Shown in pieces: positions 30,770 through 39,692 of a stretch of DNA of 64,000 bases (position 1 is the stretch's first letter; the number at the start of each line of letters is the position of its first letter). A program made the translations under genes and the position numbers. The DNA is from JAFLCL01 sp964502175 (lineage in GTDB: Bacteria; Myxococcota_A; Polyangia; Polyangiales; Sandaracinaceae): assembly GCA_964502175.1 (NCBI GenBank), contig CAZCVE010000010.1, positions 62,001-126,000 of the forward strand, written 5' to 3'. The notes below the pieces were generated by a model, which worked only from the letters and a program-made list of their open reading frames with translations, had not been told where the DNA came from and searched no databases.

Positions 30770-31156
30770 ATGACCGCCGATCGAATTCTCCTCGCGGCTT
30801 CCGGTGTGTTCGGCTTTCTCGGTGTCGCCCTGGGCGCGTTCGGTGCGCATGGCTTGCGCGCGCGGCTCGAGGCGCTCCCCGACTTCACGCGACGCATGGA
30901 GTGGTGGGAGACGGCAGCGCGCTACCACCTGATCCACGCGCTCGCGCTCGGCCTCGTCGCCGTGCTCGCGATGCGTGGCGTGACGACCTCGCACAAGGTC
31001 GCGGGCGGAGCGTTCACGGTCGGCATCCTGCTCTTCTCGGGCTCGCTCTACGCGATGACGCTCACCGGCGTGCGCACGCTCGGAGCGGTCACGCCGCTCG
31101 GTGGGCTCGCGTTCCTCGTCGGGTGGGGATGCATCGTGTGGAGCGCGCTGCGCTGA
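30770..31156 (+). CDS. DUF423 family small membrane protein
   Basis: A 128-residue protein with four predicted membrane helices. It shows the DUF423/YgdD layout: ASGVFGFLGVALGAFGAHGL at the N-terminus, WWETAARYHLIHALALGLVA in the second helix, then FTVGILLFSGSLYAMTLTGV and LGAVTPLGGLAFLVGW. The GAFGAHGL and YHxxHALAL motifs are diagnostic of the family. Its function is unknown. The ATG at 30770 has GGGAG five bases upstream. It follows the ABC operon but is separated from it by a terminator, so it is likely its own unit, converging on the kinase gene. Confidence 0.9.
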   Translation: MTADRILLAASGVFGFLGVALGAFGAHGLRARLEALPDFTRRMEWWETAARYHLIHALALGLVAVLAMRGVTTSHKVAGGAFTVGILLFSGSLYAMTLTGVRTLGAVTPLGGLAFLVGWGCIVWSALR

Positions 31157-31166
31157 GCTCTGGGGG

Positions 31167-31185
31167 GCGCGCTGACTCGGCGCGC
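31167..31185. terminator. Possible convergent hairpin
   Basis: A 6-bp GCGCGC/GCGCGC stem with a 7-base loop between the DUF423 stop and the end of the minus-strand kinase gene. No T tract is seen, so it is a weak call. Confidence 0.3.
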
Positions 31186-31205
31186 ACCAGCGAACGCGAC
31201 GAGGT

Positions 31206-32576
31206 TCAGGGCGACGGCGGCGCGGCGGCGCCGTTGCGCAGGCGCCACGCGACGGGGATCGCGACCATCGCGCCGAGCGCGAACACGAGCGTCGCGCGCA
31301 CCAACCCGAGCCACGCCGCGAGGCACGCAAGCGAGGCGATGCCGAACGCCGCGGCGAACACGTGACGCGGGAGGCGAGCGCGCGGAGGCTCAGGCGTGGC
31401 GGGGGAGGGCGCGCCCGTCGCCATCGCACCAGGAGGGCTCGGTGCCTGCGCCTCGAGGTCGAACGCGAGCGGGGCCTCGTCTGGCTCGAACTCGCTCGAG
31501 ACGACCCGAAGATCTCCGCGCACCTGCGTGGAGACGGTGGTGACATCGGGCGCCTCGTCGCCTGCCTCGCTCGAGAGCGGCGTGTCGAGCTCGCTCGCGA
31601 TCGCGGCGATGTCGTCGGCATCGGCCGCGAGAGCGAGGGCGCGCTGGATCTTGTGGATGCGCGTCGCGTGCTGCTGTCGGACGAACGCGCCCACCTCGTG
31701 GTCCGACGCGAGCGTGCCGAGCTGATCGAGGCGCTCGGCGAACGCGGCGCACGTGGGAAGGCGACGCGCGCGGTCGCGGGTCATCGCGTGGGCGACCAGC
31801 TCCGAGACCTCCGCGGGCACGTCCGGTCGCAGCGAGGCGACGCTGGGCACGCTCTTCTGCGCGACGTTCATCGCGATCGCGAGCGGGTTGTCGGCGTCGA
31901 AGGGTCGCACGCCGGTCAGCAGCTCGTACGCGACGACGCCGAGGGCGAAGACGTCGACGCGGCGGTCCACGCCGTCACCCACGAGCTGCTCGGGCGCGAA
32001 GTAGGCCAGCTTTCCCTTCGTCTCTCCGGTGCGCGTCTCGGTGAGGCGATGGGCCGCGTGCGCGATGCCGAAGTCTGCGATGCGCGCGCGACCGTCGACG
32101 CCGACGAGGATGTTGTGGGGCGAGACGTCGCGGTGCACGAGCGCCATGGGCTCGCCGCGCACGTCGCGCGCCTCGTGTGCGTCGTGAAGCCCGCGGGCGG
32201 ACTGCGCGAGGATTCGCAACGCGACGGGGATCGGCAGGTCGTACGGACGACGATCCTCGAAGCGCTTCTCGATCGTGCGGCGCGCGACGCCGACGACGAG
32301 CTCCATCACGAGAAAGACCGTGCCTCCTTCGCGTACGAGGTCGTGCGTCTGCGCGACGTGAGGGCTCGTGATCGCCGAGGAGAGCGTCGCCTCGTCCATC
32401 AGCATGTCGAGGAAGCGAGGCTGTGCGGCGAGCGACGGCAACGGCACCTTCAGCGCGACGGGCTTGCGGAAGCGCCCCTCACCAATGGCGCGGGCCGCGT
32501 AGACCGTGGCCATCCCGCCGCTCGCGAGCGTGAACAGGATCTCGTATCGGCCGAGGCGCGTGCCGGCAGCGAGCAT
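31206..32576 (-). CDS. Ser/Thr protein kinase with HRDVSPHN catalytic loop
   Basis: A 456-residue eukaryotic-like kinase. The catalytic domain occupies residues 10-285: ASGGMATVY loop, Lys43 in ALKVPLP, HRDVSPHN (148-155), DFG (168-170) and APE (194-196). The Val-Ser-Pro-His replacing Leu-Lys-Pro-Glu in the loop is a variant frequent in myxobacterial kinases; Asp150 and Asn155 are retained, so activity is expected. The C-terminus has two adjacent hydrophobic helices (FGIASLACLAAWLGLV and ATLVFALGAMVAIPV). I chose the ATG at 32576 since the kinase fold starts at once after it. It is divergent from the prolyl oligopeptidase. Confidence 0.93.
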   Translation of the reverse strand: MLAAGTRLGRYEILFTLASGGMATVYAARAIGEGRFRKPVALKVPLPSLAAQPRFLDMLMDEATLSSAITSPHVAQTHDLVREGGTVFLVMELVVGVARRTIEKRFEDRRPYDLPIPVALRILAQSARGLHDAHEARDVRGEPMALVHRDVSPHNILVGVDGRARIADFGIAHAAHRLTETRTGETKGKLAYFAPEQLVGDGVDRRVDVFALGVVAYELLTGVRPFDADNPLAIAMNVAQKSVPSVASLRPDVPAEVSELVAHAMTRDRARRLPTCAAFAERLDQLGTLASDHEVGAFVRQQHATRIHKIQRALALAADADDIAAIASELDTPLSSEAGDEAPDVTTVSTQVRGDLRVVSSEFEPDEAPLAFDLEAQAPSPPGAMATGAPSPATPEPPRARLPRHVFAAAFGIASLACLAAWLGLVRATLVFALGAMVAIPVAWRLRNGAAAPPSP

Positions 32577-32657
32577 GGACCGCCCGACGATACCAGAGGG
32601 CGTGCGCAGCCCAGCGACCTCTTGCGTGGCGAGCCTCGCCGTTGTCTCTTCTGCCGC

Positions 32658-34934
32658 ATGAAGCGAACGACGCTCGCGACGCTCGGCACGATCGGCACGC
32701 TCACGCTGGCCGCGTGCGGCGGTACGCAAGAGACCACGACGACCACCGCGGAGACCGTGGTGAGTGAAGAGCACGTGCCCGTGGGCAGCGAGCTCCAGCG
32801 GCTCAACGCGCGGGCGCGCGAAGGCGCGCGCACCGAGACACTGTTCGGCGTCGAGGTCGCCGATCCGTTCTTCGCGCTCGAGAACGACGCGCCCATCACG
32901 CAGGAGTGGATCGAATGGCAGTCCGCGCGGACGCGCACCGCGCTCGAAGGTTGGTCACGGCCCGCCATGACCGAGCGGCTCGGGCAGGTGCTCCGCATCG
33001 GCGTGATCACCGGCGCGAGCACGTACGGCCCCAACGTGTTCTTCAGCCGACGCGAGGGTGATCGCGAGCAGCCCGCGCTCTACGTGCGGCCGCTCGCGCC
33101 GCGTCGCGGACAGCCCGCCGAGGATCGCGTGCTCGTCGATCCGCTCACGCTCGGTGAGCGCGCAGCGCTCGACTGGTACGTCGCGTCGCCCACGGGGCGC
33201 TACCTCGCGTACGGCATCTCGAACAACGGTGACGAGCGCTCGACGCTGCACGTGCTCGAGGTCGCGACGGGCCGTGTGCTCGACGATGCGATCGAGCACT
33301 GCAAGTGGTCCGACGTCGCGTGGCTCCACTCGGAGGATGGCTTCTACTTCCGCCGCTACCCGCGTCCGGGTGAGCCCGACTACGACGCGTCGCAGCCAGA
33401 CGCCTACCACGCGCGCCTCTTCTTCCATCGTCTCGGCACCGACCCCGAGACCGATCCGCTCGTCTACGCGCCGAGCGATCCCACGTACTTTCCGAGCGCT
33501 TCGGTGTCGGACGACGATCGCTACGTCGTCGTGAACCTGTCGCGCGGGTGGTCGCAGGGCGACGTCTACCTCTTCGATCGCGGCGCGCGCGCGGCCCAGC
33601 GCGTGACGGCCCCCGATGCCACGCACGCGCTCGTGCCGGTGCGCGAAGGGCAAGAGCAGCTCTACGACGCGCGCGTGCACGCAGGTCAGCTCTATCTGTT
33701 CACGAACGAGGGCGCGCCGCGCTACCGCATCTTGCGCGCCTCGGCGGCAGCGCTCGCGACGCCCGCGTCGACGACGCCTCCTCCCGCCGATCCCTTCACC
33801 GTGCTCGTGCCCGAGAGCGACGCGACGCTCGATGGCTTCGCGATCCTCGGCAGCCGCATCGCTCTCCACGAGCTCGTCGACGTGCGCTCGCGCGTTCGCC
33901 TCGTGCGCATGGATGGTCGACCGATCAGCGAGGTCACGCTCCCCGCGCGCGGCGAGGTGTCGAGCTTCAGCGGTGATCCCGAGACCGGGAACCTCGTCGT
34001 CGGGTTCTCGAGCTTCGTGAACGCGCCGACGTTGTTCTCGCTCGGCGCGCGCGCGACCACGCTCGCTCCGATCACGTCGGTGACCTCGCCCGTCGATCTC
34101 TCGCAGTACGAGATCACGACCGCGCGCGTCGCATCACGCGACGGAACCGAGGTGCCCGTCACGCTCGTGCACCGCCGCGGACAGACGCCGGACGGCACGG
34201 CGAACGTGCTGCTCTACGGCTACGGCGGCTTCAACATCTCGCTCCTCCCCGCGTTCGCGCGACACCCGCTCTACTGGCTCGAGCGCGGCGGCGTGTACGC
34301 CGTGGCGAACCTCCGCGGCGGCGGCGAGTTCGGCGAGGAGTGGCACCGCGCGGGCAACCTCGGGAACAAGGAGCACGTCTTCGAGGACATGGAGGCCGTG
34401 ATCCGCTGGCTCGGGAGCGAGGGTGGCTGGTCGCGCCCCGAGCACATCGCGATCACCGGCGGCTCGAACGGCGGCCTCTTGATGGGCGCGATGATCACGC
34501 GCGCGCCGGACACGTTCCGCGCGGCGGCGACGTACGTCGGCCTCTACGACATGGTCCGCTACCACCACTTCCCGCCGGCCGAGATCTGGGCGACCGAGTA
34601 CGGCAGCGCGGACGACGAAGCGCAGTTCCGCTGGCTGCATGCGTACTCGCCGTACCACCGCGTGCGCGACGGGCAGGTCATGCCGCAGGTCCTCGTCGAG
34701 ACCGCCGATCACGACACGCGCGTGTACTGGGGCCACTCCACCAAGTTCGCCGCGCGGCTCCAGGAGGCCACGGGCGCTGCGGATCCGAGCGTGTGGTTCT
34801 ATCGAGAGCAGCAGGTCGGTCATGGGGCGGGCACGCCCGTGTCGGTGCTCGTCGATCGGTACGTCCGGATGTATTCGTTCCTCGAGCACGCGCTCGAGGT
34901 CGCGCCGCCCGCGGTTGACGCACCGAGCGAATGA
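32658..34934 (+). CDS. Prolyl oligopeptidase family lipoprotein (S9A)
   Basis: A 758-residue serine peptidase that cleaves short peptides after Pro. A lipoprotein signal ends in LTLAACGG, so it is probably membrane-anchored outside the cytoplasm. The seven-bladed propeller domain (about residues 120-490) has ASPTGRYLAYGISNNGDE. The alpha/beta-hydrolase domain has LLYGYGGFNISLLP, VANLRGGGEFGEEWHRAG, the nucleophile motif ITGGSNGGLL, the Asp in VETADHDTRV and the His in QVGHGAGTP, so the triad is complete. The length is close to that of typical bacterial S9A enzymes plus a leader. The ATG at 32658 is the only start that gives a signal peptide. Confidence 0.95.
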   Translation: MKRTTLATLGTIGTLTLAACGGTQETTTTTAETVVSEEHVPVGSELQRLNARAREGARTETLFGVEVADPFFALENDAPITQEWIEWQSARTRTALEGWSRPAMTERLGQVLRIGVITGASTYGPNVFFSRREGDREQPALYVRPLAPRRGQPAEDRVLVDPLTLGERAALDWYVASPTGRYLAYGISNNGDERSTLHVLEVATGRVLDDAIEHCKWSDVAWLHSEDGFYFRRYPRPGEPDYDASQPDAYHARLFFHRLGTDPETDPLVYAPSDPTYFPSASVSDDDRYVVVNLSRGWSQGDVYLFDRGARAAQRVTAPDATHALVPVREGQEQLYDARVHAGQLYLFTNEGAPRYRILRASAAALATPASTTPPPADPFTVLVPESDATLDGFAILGSRIALHELVDVRSRVRLVRMDGRPISEVTLPARGEVSSFSGDPETGNLVVGFSSFVNAPTLFSLGARATTLAPITSVTSPVDLSQYEITTARVASRDGTEVPVTLVHRRGQTPDGTANVLLYGYGGFNISLLPAFARHPLYWLERGGVYAVANLRGGGEFGEEWHRAGNLGNKEHVFEDMEAVIRWLGSEGGWSRPEHIAITGGSNGGLLMGAMITRAPDTFRAAATYVGLYDMVRYHHFPPAEIWATEYGSADDEAQFRWLHAYSPYHRVRDGQVMPQVLVETADHDTRVYWGHSTKFAARLQEATGAADPSVWFYREQQVGHGAGTPVSVLVDRYVRMYSFLEHALEVAPPAVDAPSE

Positions 34935-35029
34935 CGCGCCGCGGCGCGGATCGCGTGAGATCCGTGGGGGGTATCGCTGCGACGGCGAGCGTGTATCATC
35001 GGCCCGCCGCTGCGGATGGTGACGCTGTG

Positions 35030-36025
35030 ATGAGCACGCGGGGTTCAAAGGACGAACAGACGCTGCGCCTCGGCATTCGTGCCGAGGTGCTCACGCCCCG
35101 TGAGGGGCTGGAGCGCAACCGTGCGCGGCTCATCGCGGTCGTCGGCGACAACGTGGGACACGCGTTCTCGCTCGAGGAGTCGTGCGTCATCGGACGGGGC
35201 GATGTCGCGATCCGCATCTCGAGCGACGACGTCTCGCGGAGGCACGCGGAGGTCTTCCGCGAGGGCGGCCAGCACTTCGTGCGCGACCTCGGGTCGATGA
35301 ACGGGACGCTCGTGAACGGCGTCGCGATCGAGGGCCGCACCGCGCTGGCCGAGGGCGACAAGGTGCAAGTGGGCACCACCATCCTCCGCTTCGCGCTCTT
35401 CGACGACGTGGACGAGCGCTTCCAGGCGCGCATGTACGAGTCGGCGCTGCGCGATCCGCTCACCCGCACGTTCAACCGCAAGTACCTGGACGAGCGCCTC
35501 GACAGCGAGTTCGCGTACTCGCTGAGGCACGACACGCCTCTCACGCTGCTCCTCTTCGACATCGATCACTTCAAGAGCGTGAACGACAGCTGGGGACACC
35601 TCGCGGGCGACGCCGTGCTCGCGCAGCTCGCCGATCACGTGCTCCGCGTGATCCGCGCCGAGGACGTGCTCGCGCGCTTCGGCGGCGAGGAGTTCGCGAT
35701 CCTCTCGCGCGGCATCGACCGCGAGGGCGCGAGGCAGTTCGCCGAGCGCTTGCGCTCGTCGGTGGAGCGCGGCGTGTTCGTCTACAGCTCACGCATCGCG
35801 ACGCGCCCGGCGAGCGAGACGCCCGGTGCGCACGACACGAACCGGCTCACGGTCGACGACCTCGCGACCGCGCAACGCATCCCGCTGACGATCAGCATCG
35901 GCGCGGCGACCATGCCCGATCCCGAGATCGGCCAGCCGCTCCAGCTCCTCGAGCGAGCCGACGACGCGCTCTACCGAGCGAAGGCCGACGGCCGCAACCG
36001 TGTGCGCGTTCACAATTTGGTCTGA
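35030..36025 (+). CDS. FHA-GGDEF diguanylate cyclase
   Basis: A 331-residue cytoplasmic protein that likely makes cyclic di-GMP. Residues 31-115 are an FHA phosphothreonine-binding domain (VIGRG, SSDDVSRRHAEV, DLGSMNGTLVNG). Residues 140-330 are a GGDEF domain with DPLTRTFNRKYLDERL, LFDIDHFKSVNDSWGH and the active site ARFGGEEFAIL (GGEEF at 218-222). An RxxD product-inhibition site (RAED, 209-212) stands five residues before it. About 30 extra residues interrupt the late part of the domain. FHA input suggests control by a Ser/Thr kinase, and two kinases are encoded nearby. The ATG at 35030 is preferred; a GTG sits directly before it. Confidence 0.95.
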   Translation: MSTRGSKDEQTLRLGIRAEVLTPREGLERNRARLIAVVGDNVGHAFSLEESCVIGRGDVAIRISSDDVSRRHAEVFREGGQHFVRDLGSMNGTLVNGVAIEGRTALAEGDKVQVGTTILRFALFDDVDERFQARMYESALRDPLTRTFNRKYLDERLDSEFAYSLRHDTPLTLLLFDIDHFKSVNDSWGHLAGDAVLAQLADHVLRVIRAEDVLARFGGEEFAILSRGIDREGARQFAERLRSSVERGVFVYSSRIATRPASETPGAHDTNRLTVDDLATAQRIPLTISIGAATMPDPEIGQPLQLLERADDALYRAKADGRNRVRVHNLV

Positions 36026-37077
36026 GGGTCCGCGCGGACCCTCCCCACGCGGTGGGGCCCCTCCCGCTCCACGCGCCGCAGCGCGTGCTGGCGCGCGGGG
36101 CCCCACCCCCGCTTGCTCGCCACGCGCGACCCTCGGCGTGCTCGTCCGCGTTCGCGTGCCAAGAACCGCAGGCCGATGGTGGCGAGGCCCTTGAGCTGGA
36201 GGCCGAGCGCGTCGCCGTTCATCGAGGGGCACACGTCGGTGACGCCCATGCACATCACCGACGGATCGCGCTGGCGCGTCATGTTCAGCACGTCGAGCCC
36301 GAAGCCGGCGCCGATGGTGAGCCAGTTCACGAGGTAGATGTCGAGACCGAGGCCTGCCTGGAACGCCCAGCCGTAGGTCGTCGTCTCGCGCGCGGTGCCC
36401 GTCTGGTAGTTCGCGTCGCCTTGCCAGCCGTAGCCGAAGCCCACGCGCACCCACGGCTCGATGATCGGCACGGGCAAGCGCAGCGTCAGCTCGCCGCCGA
36501 CGGTGCCGATCTGAAAGCCCTCGTAGCCGGCGAAGCTCGCGCGCGCGCCGACCGCGAGCCACCAGATGCGGAAGCCCACGGCGGCCGCGATGGCGGGGCC
36601 GGTGCCGTAGACCTCGTTGAACACCTCGGCGCCCATCGCCACGTCGGCGAAGTTCTGGTTCTGGAACTGGACGAGGTTGACGTTCGAGATGCCGCCCTGG
36701 ACCTCGAACCAGATGAAGTCGAGGTCGCGTCCGTCGCCTTCCTCTTCTTCTTCCTCCTCCACCGGACGCGCGGGTGCGGCGCCTGCGCCCGTCGTCGGCT
36801 GCGTCACGGGATCGATCACGGGATCGGTGGACGTGTCGTGATGCGCGGTCGGCGCGGCGCCCGAGTGCGTCGCCGTCGACGAGCTCGTGTGGGCCGCGTG
36901 GTGCTCGGTGGCAACGCCCGTGCTTTCAGTGCCCGCCGTGCCCGTGGTCCCCGCCGTGCTCGGGTCCGCGGTCTCGGCGTCGCTCGTCGAGCTCCCCGCG
37001 TCTTGCGCCAGCGCGACCGACGGCGCCGTCAGCGCGAAGGTCAGCGTCACGAGCCGAAGCGTGTGGGCCGCGCTCAC
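36010..37077 (-). CDS. Outer-membrane beta-barrel-like protein with Arg-rich tail
   Basis: A 355-residue exported protein. The signal peptide (LRLVTLTFALTAPSVALA) is followed by a Thr/Ala/His-rich spacer and an acidic EEEEEEE stretch (about residues 105-112). The remainder has alternating beta-strands typical of an eight-stranded or similar barrel (WVRVGFGYGWQG, WAFQAGLGLDIYLVNW, LTIGAGFGLDVLNM). The barrel-like part stops near GLATIGLRFL; the last 49 residues are Arg-rich and encoded by the hairpin cluster, so the natural stop may have been lost. The GTG start overlaps the stop of yacG. It may be a porin-like surface protein. Confidence 0.65.
   Translation of the reverse strand: MSAAHTLRLVTLTFALTAPSVALAQDAGSSTSDAETADPSTAGTTGTAGTESTGVATEHHAAHTSSSTATHSGAAPTAHHDTSTDPVIDPVTQPTTGAGAAPARPVEEEEEEEGDGRDLDFIWFEVQGGISNVNLVQFQNQNFADVAMGAEVFNEVYGTGPAIAAAVGFRIWWLAVGARASFAGYEGFQIGTVGGELTLRLPVPIIEPWVRVGFGYGWQGDANYQTGTARETTTYGWAFQAGLGLDIYLVNWLTIGAGFGLDVLNMTRQRDPSVMCMGVTDVCPSMNGDALGLQLKGLATIGLRFLARERGRARRGSRVASKRGWGPARQHALRRVEREGPHRVGRVRADPQTKL
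36025..36086. repeat. Cluster of three G+C-rich hairpins at a convergent gene end
   Basis: AGGGTCCGCGCGGACCCT (36025-36042) is a perfect 18-bp palindrome. CCCCAC-GCG-GTGGGG (36043-36057) and ACGCGC-CGCA-GCGCGT (36071-36086) follow. They lie right after the cyclase stop and inside the 3' end of the convergent reading frame. They may act as a terminator or be an intergenic repeat element. Confidence 0.7.
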
Positions 37078-37298
37078 GCGTCACCGCCGTCGCGCGACGT
37101 GAGCTGCGCGAGCACGCCGTCGCCGTCGTCCACGATCACCTCGCCGGGGATGCGGTAGGCGCCGTCGAGCCACGCGCCGAGGTCGACGAGCTTGCAGCGC
37201 TTGGAGCAGAACGGGAACGTGTCGGGCTCGCCCTCGGCACGTTGCGGCGCCGCCGAGAGGGCGCGCTTGCAGATCGGACACGACGCCTGCGTCTTCAT
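37074..37298 (-). CDS. yacG: DNA gyrase inhibitor YacG
   Basis: A 74-residue zinc protein. YacG binds GyrB and blocks gyrase binding to DNA in Escherichia coli. The zinc site is CPICKR near the start and FCSKRCKLVDLGAWLDGAYRIPG after a 22-residue loop; the spacing C-x2-C, C-x3-C and the RCKxxDLGxW block are diagnostic. The tail is acidic. The ATG at 37298 gives the normal family length plus a short extension. Its stop overlaps the start of the outer-membrane protein gene (GTGA). Confidence 0.92.
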   Translation of the reverse strand: MKTQASCPICKRALSAAPQRAEGEPDTFPFCSKRCKLVDLGAWLDGAYRIPGEVIVDDGDGVLAQLTSRDGGDA

Positions 37299-37350
37299 CG
37301 GCCGAGGATAGCGCGGCTCGCGCGAACGCTCACACGCCGCCGTGAGCGCC

Positions 37351-38421
37351 TCACCAGCGAACGTCTTGATCCTCGACGACGCCCATCGCGTGCGCGATGC
37401 GGAGCGTCTCGTCGCCTCGCCGGATCGTCCCGCGAAACGAGCCGATCGGCTGGACGAAGCGCGAGCGCACCAGGCCGAGGTCGAGCGCCTCGTCGTGCAC
37501 CGCGCGCGGCGTGAACGTCAGATCGCACTCGCCCGCGGCGGTGCGGACGCGCCACGGTGCGAGGTGGCGCGCGCGATCGCCGAACGACTCGCCAGCGCGC
37601 GCAGCCGGAGGCAGCTCGAAGCGGCCCTCGCTCAGCGCGTGCAGTCCGTCGCTGCCGAAGAGCGCGCACTCGGGCGCGCCCACGAAGCCCTCGACGAGGT
37701 TGAGCGCGATCGGCTCCCCGCTCTCGGTCGCGCCCATCAGGAACGCCCAGTTCCAGCGGGTCTCGCGCGCGAGGAGACCGACCGTGAAGTCGAAGCCGCC
37801 GAGGCCGCCGTCGAGGTCCACGCGCTCGCCGGCGACGAGCGCCGCGCCGCGCACGTGCGCGAGCGCCTGCTTCTCGGTCACGTCGATCACGCCTCCGCGC
37901 ACCGGCGCGATCGCGGTGAGCGGCGGCGCGGCCTTCGTCAGATCGAGCGAGGCGCGCAGCTCGAGACCCGGAAGCGTCGCGTGCAGCGTGAGCACGCGCT
38001 CGCCGCGACGCTCGCGGATGTCCACGCGCGCTCCGGGGCCGCGGAGCTTGGCGTCGATGCGATGCACCGCGTCCTGACGCACGCGCGAGACGCGCGGCAC
38101 GCCGGGGATCGAACGCACGTCGGCCACGAGGCCGCGCTCTTCGTGGAACGCGAAGCCGAACGCCGTCTGCGCGTAGCCGAGATCGACGACGACGACCGAG
38201 AACATCCACGGCGCGCGCACGATGGTCGCGTAGACCCAGCGCTTCTCGCGCAGCACGCGGGAGAAGCGCCCGGCAGACCCACGCAGCGCCGCGAGGTCCA
38301 CGTCGTCGACGGTGCCGCGGTAGGTGCCGTGACGCGCGCGTCCGCTGCGCGGATCGACCACGCTCGACGGCGCGGGGAGCTCGATCGCGCTCGAGCGCGC
38401 GGCCTCGGTCGTCGTGCTCAT
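37351..38421 (-). CDS. DUF2804 family protein
   Basis: A 356-residue soluble protein matching the DUF2804 layout: GTYRGTVDDVDLAAL near the N-terminus, LREKRWVYATIV with the conserved K-x-W, VVVVDLGYAQTAFGFAF, then RETRWNWAFLMGATESG and IALNLVEGF, and late APWRVRTAAGECDLTF. The family is restricted mainly to bacteria and resembles lipocalin-like barrels; no enzymatic role is established. Its ATG overlaps the stop of the TPR gene by four bases, and yacG follows after 52 bases, so the five minus-strand genes 40804-36010 probably form one unit. Confidence 0.88.
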   Translation of the reverse strand: MSTTTEAARSSAIELPAPSSVVDPRSGRARHGTYRGTVDDVDLAALRGSAGRFSRVLREKRWVYATIVRAPWMFSVVVVDLGYAQTAFGFAFHEERGLVADVRSIPGVPRVSRVRQDAVHRIDAKLRGPGARVDIRERRGERVLTLHATLPGLELRASLDLTKAAPPLTAIAPVRGGVIDVTEKQALAHVRGAALVAGERVDLDGGLGGFDFTVGLLARETRWNWAFLMGATESGEPIALNLVEGFVGAPECALFGSDGLHALSEGRFELPPAARAGESFGDRARHLAPWRVRTAAGECDLTFTPRAVHDEALDLGLVRSRFVQPIGSFRGTIRRGDETLRIAHAMGVVEDQDVRW

Positions 38422-39692
38422 TCTTCGTCCTTCTCGAGCTCCGCGAGGATGTCCTCGACGTCGCGCGAGATCTCGGAGCTCTTGTCGGCGAGCGCGCTCG
38501 CTCGCGTGAGCATGCGTCGCGCTTCCTGGCGCAGGCCGAGCGTCTTCAGCAGGCGGCCTGCCTCGCGGTGGTAGAAGGCGTGGTTCTCGCGGTCGGCGCC
38601 GCGCGTCAGCGTGGTGAAGAGGTCGGCGGCCCGCGCGAGGTTTCCGTGCTTCTCGTGGAGCTGCGCGAGCGGAACGACCACCCCCGGCGGGATGTCGAGG
38701 TTCGAGCGGCTCACGAAGAAGCGCACGATCCGCTCGAGCGTCTCCACGGCCTCGGTCTGGCGGCTCGCGTCGCGGAGGGCGAGCGCGAGCTCGAGCTCGA
38801 CCGGCCAGTTCGGCTGGCCCTCTTCGAGCAGTCCGAGGGCCGCCTCGAGGATCGTCACGGCCGGCTCGGCCTCGCCGCGCATGCGGAGGAACGCTCCGAG
38901 GTTCACGAGCGGGCGAGGGTCGTCGGGCATCGCGTCGACGGCGCGCTGGAGCTCGCCGATCGCCCTCTCGTCGTCGCCGTCGCGGTCTGCGAGCTGCGCG
39001 AGGAACACGTACGCATGGACCCGCGCCTCGCTGCGATCGTCGTCGGGTACCCGATCGAGGAAGAGCGCGAGCGCGCGGATGCTGCCTGCCTCGTCTCCGG
39101 TGCGCGAGCGAGCGCGCGCGAGCTCGACGAAGAGATACACGCCATCGGCCTCGTGGTCGCGCGCGAGCGCTTCGAGCACGGGGTGCGCCTTCGCGGCGTC
39201 GCCCGCGTCCATGGCCAAGAGCGCCTCGCGGAGCGGCTCGCCGTACTCGTCGTACTCCTCGATCTGCGCGTCGGGCCAGTTGCCGGCGAGCATCGCCCAG
39301 CGCTCGTCCTCCGTCGCGGCGACCTCGACGCGCGCTGCCTTGCGCGCGTCGCGCGCCTCGGCGCCATCGAGCATGCGCGCGGCGCGCTTTCGCACGGCGT
39401 CGGTGCGCGCGAGCTCCGCCGCCGAGGCGAGCTCACCGCGGGCGAGCTCGAACTCTCCGTCCGCGAAGAGGCGCTGTGCCTCCGCGATGCGCGCCTCGGC
39501 GAGACCGTCCGAGCACACGATCACACGCGCGGCCGCGTGCTCCCTCGTGCTGGCGCTCGCGTCGCGCCGGTCCTTGAGCTTGTCGTACGCGAGCCGCGCC
39601 TCGAACCAGTTCGACGCGTCGAAGAGTCGATCGGCTTCCGCCCGATCCTCGGCCTCGGTGGTGGTCCCGAAGAGCCGCTTGAAGAACGACAT
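38418..39692 (-). CDS. TPR-repeat protein
   Basis: A 424-residue cytoplasmic protein made of helical repeats. Several tetratricopeptide-like units can be seen: EAQRLFADGEFELARGELAS, AHAYVFLAQLADRDGDDERAIGEL then QRAVDAMPDDPRPLVNLGAF, VELELALALRDASRQTEAVETL, and a last one near HREAGRLLKTLGLRQEARRM. It begins MSFFKRLFG, a short amphipathic start that could touch the membrane. TPR proteins usually hold other proteins; the partner is not known. Its ATG shares one base with the stop of the preceding gene (TGATG), so the two are probably made together. Confidence 0.75.
   Translation of the reverse strand: MSFFKRLFGTTTEAEDRAEADRLFDASNWFEARLAYDKLKDRRDASASTREHAAARVIVCSDGLAEARIAEAQRLFADGEFELARGELASAAELARTDAVRKRAARMLDGAEARDARKAARVEVAATEDERWAMLAGNWPDAQIEEYDEYGEPLREALLAMDAGDAAKAHPVLEALARDHEADGVYLFVELARARSRTGDEAGSIRALALFLDRVPDDDRSEARVHAYVFLAQLADRDGDDERAIGELQRAVDAMPDDPRPLVNLGAFLRMRGEAEPAVTILEAALGLLEEGQPNWPVELELALALRDASRQTEAVETLERIVRFFVSRSNLDIPPGVVVPLAQLHEKHGNLARAADLFTTLTRGADRENHAFYHREAGRLLKTLGLRQEARRMLTRASALADKSSEISRDVEDILAELEKDEE

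Noticed and set aside
36010..36086. Hairpin cluster as a small RNA gene
   Set aside because: It has no promoter match and no T tract, and it lies inside a reading frame and directly at the cyclase stop.
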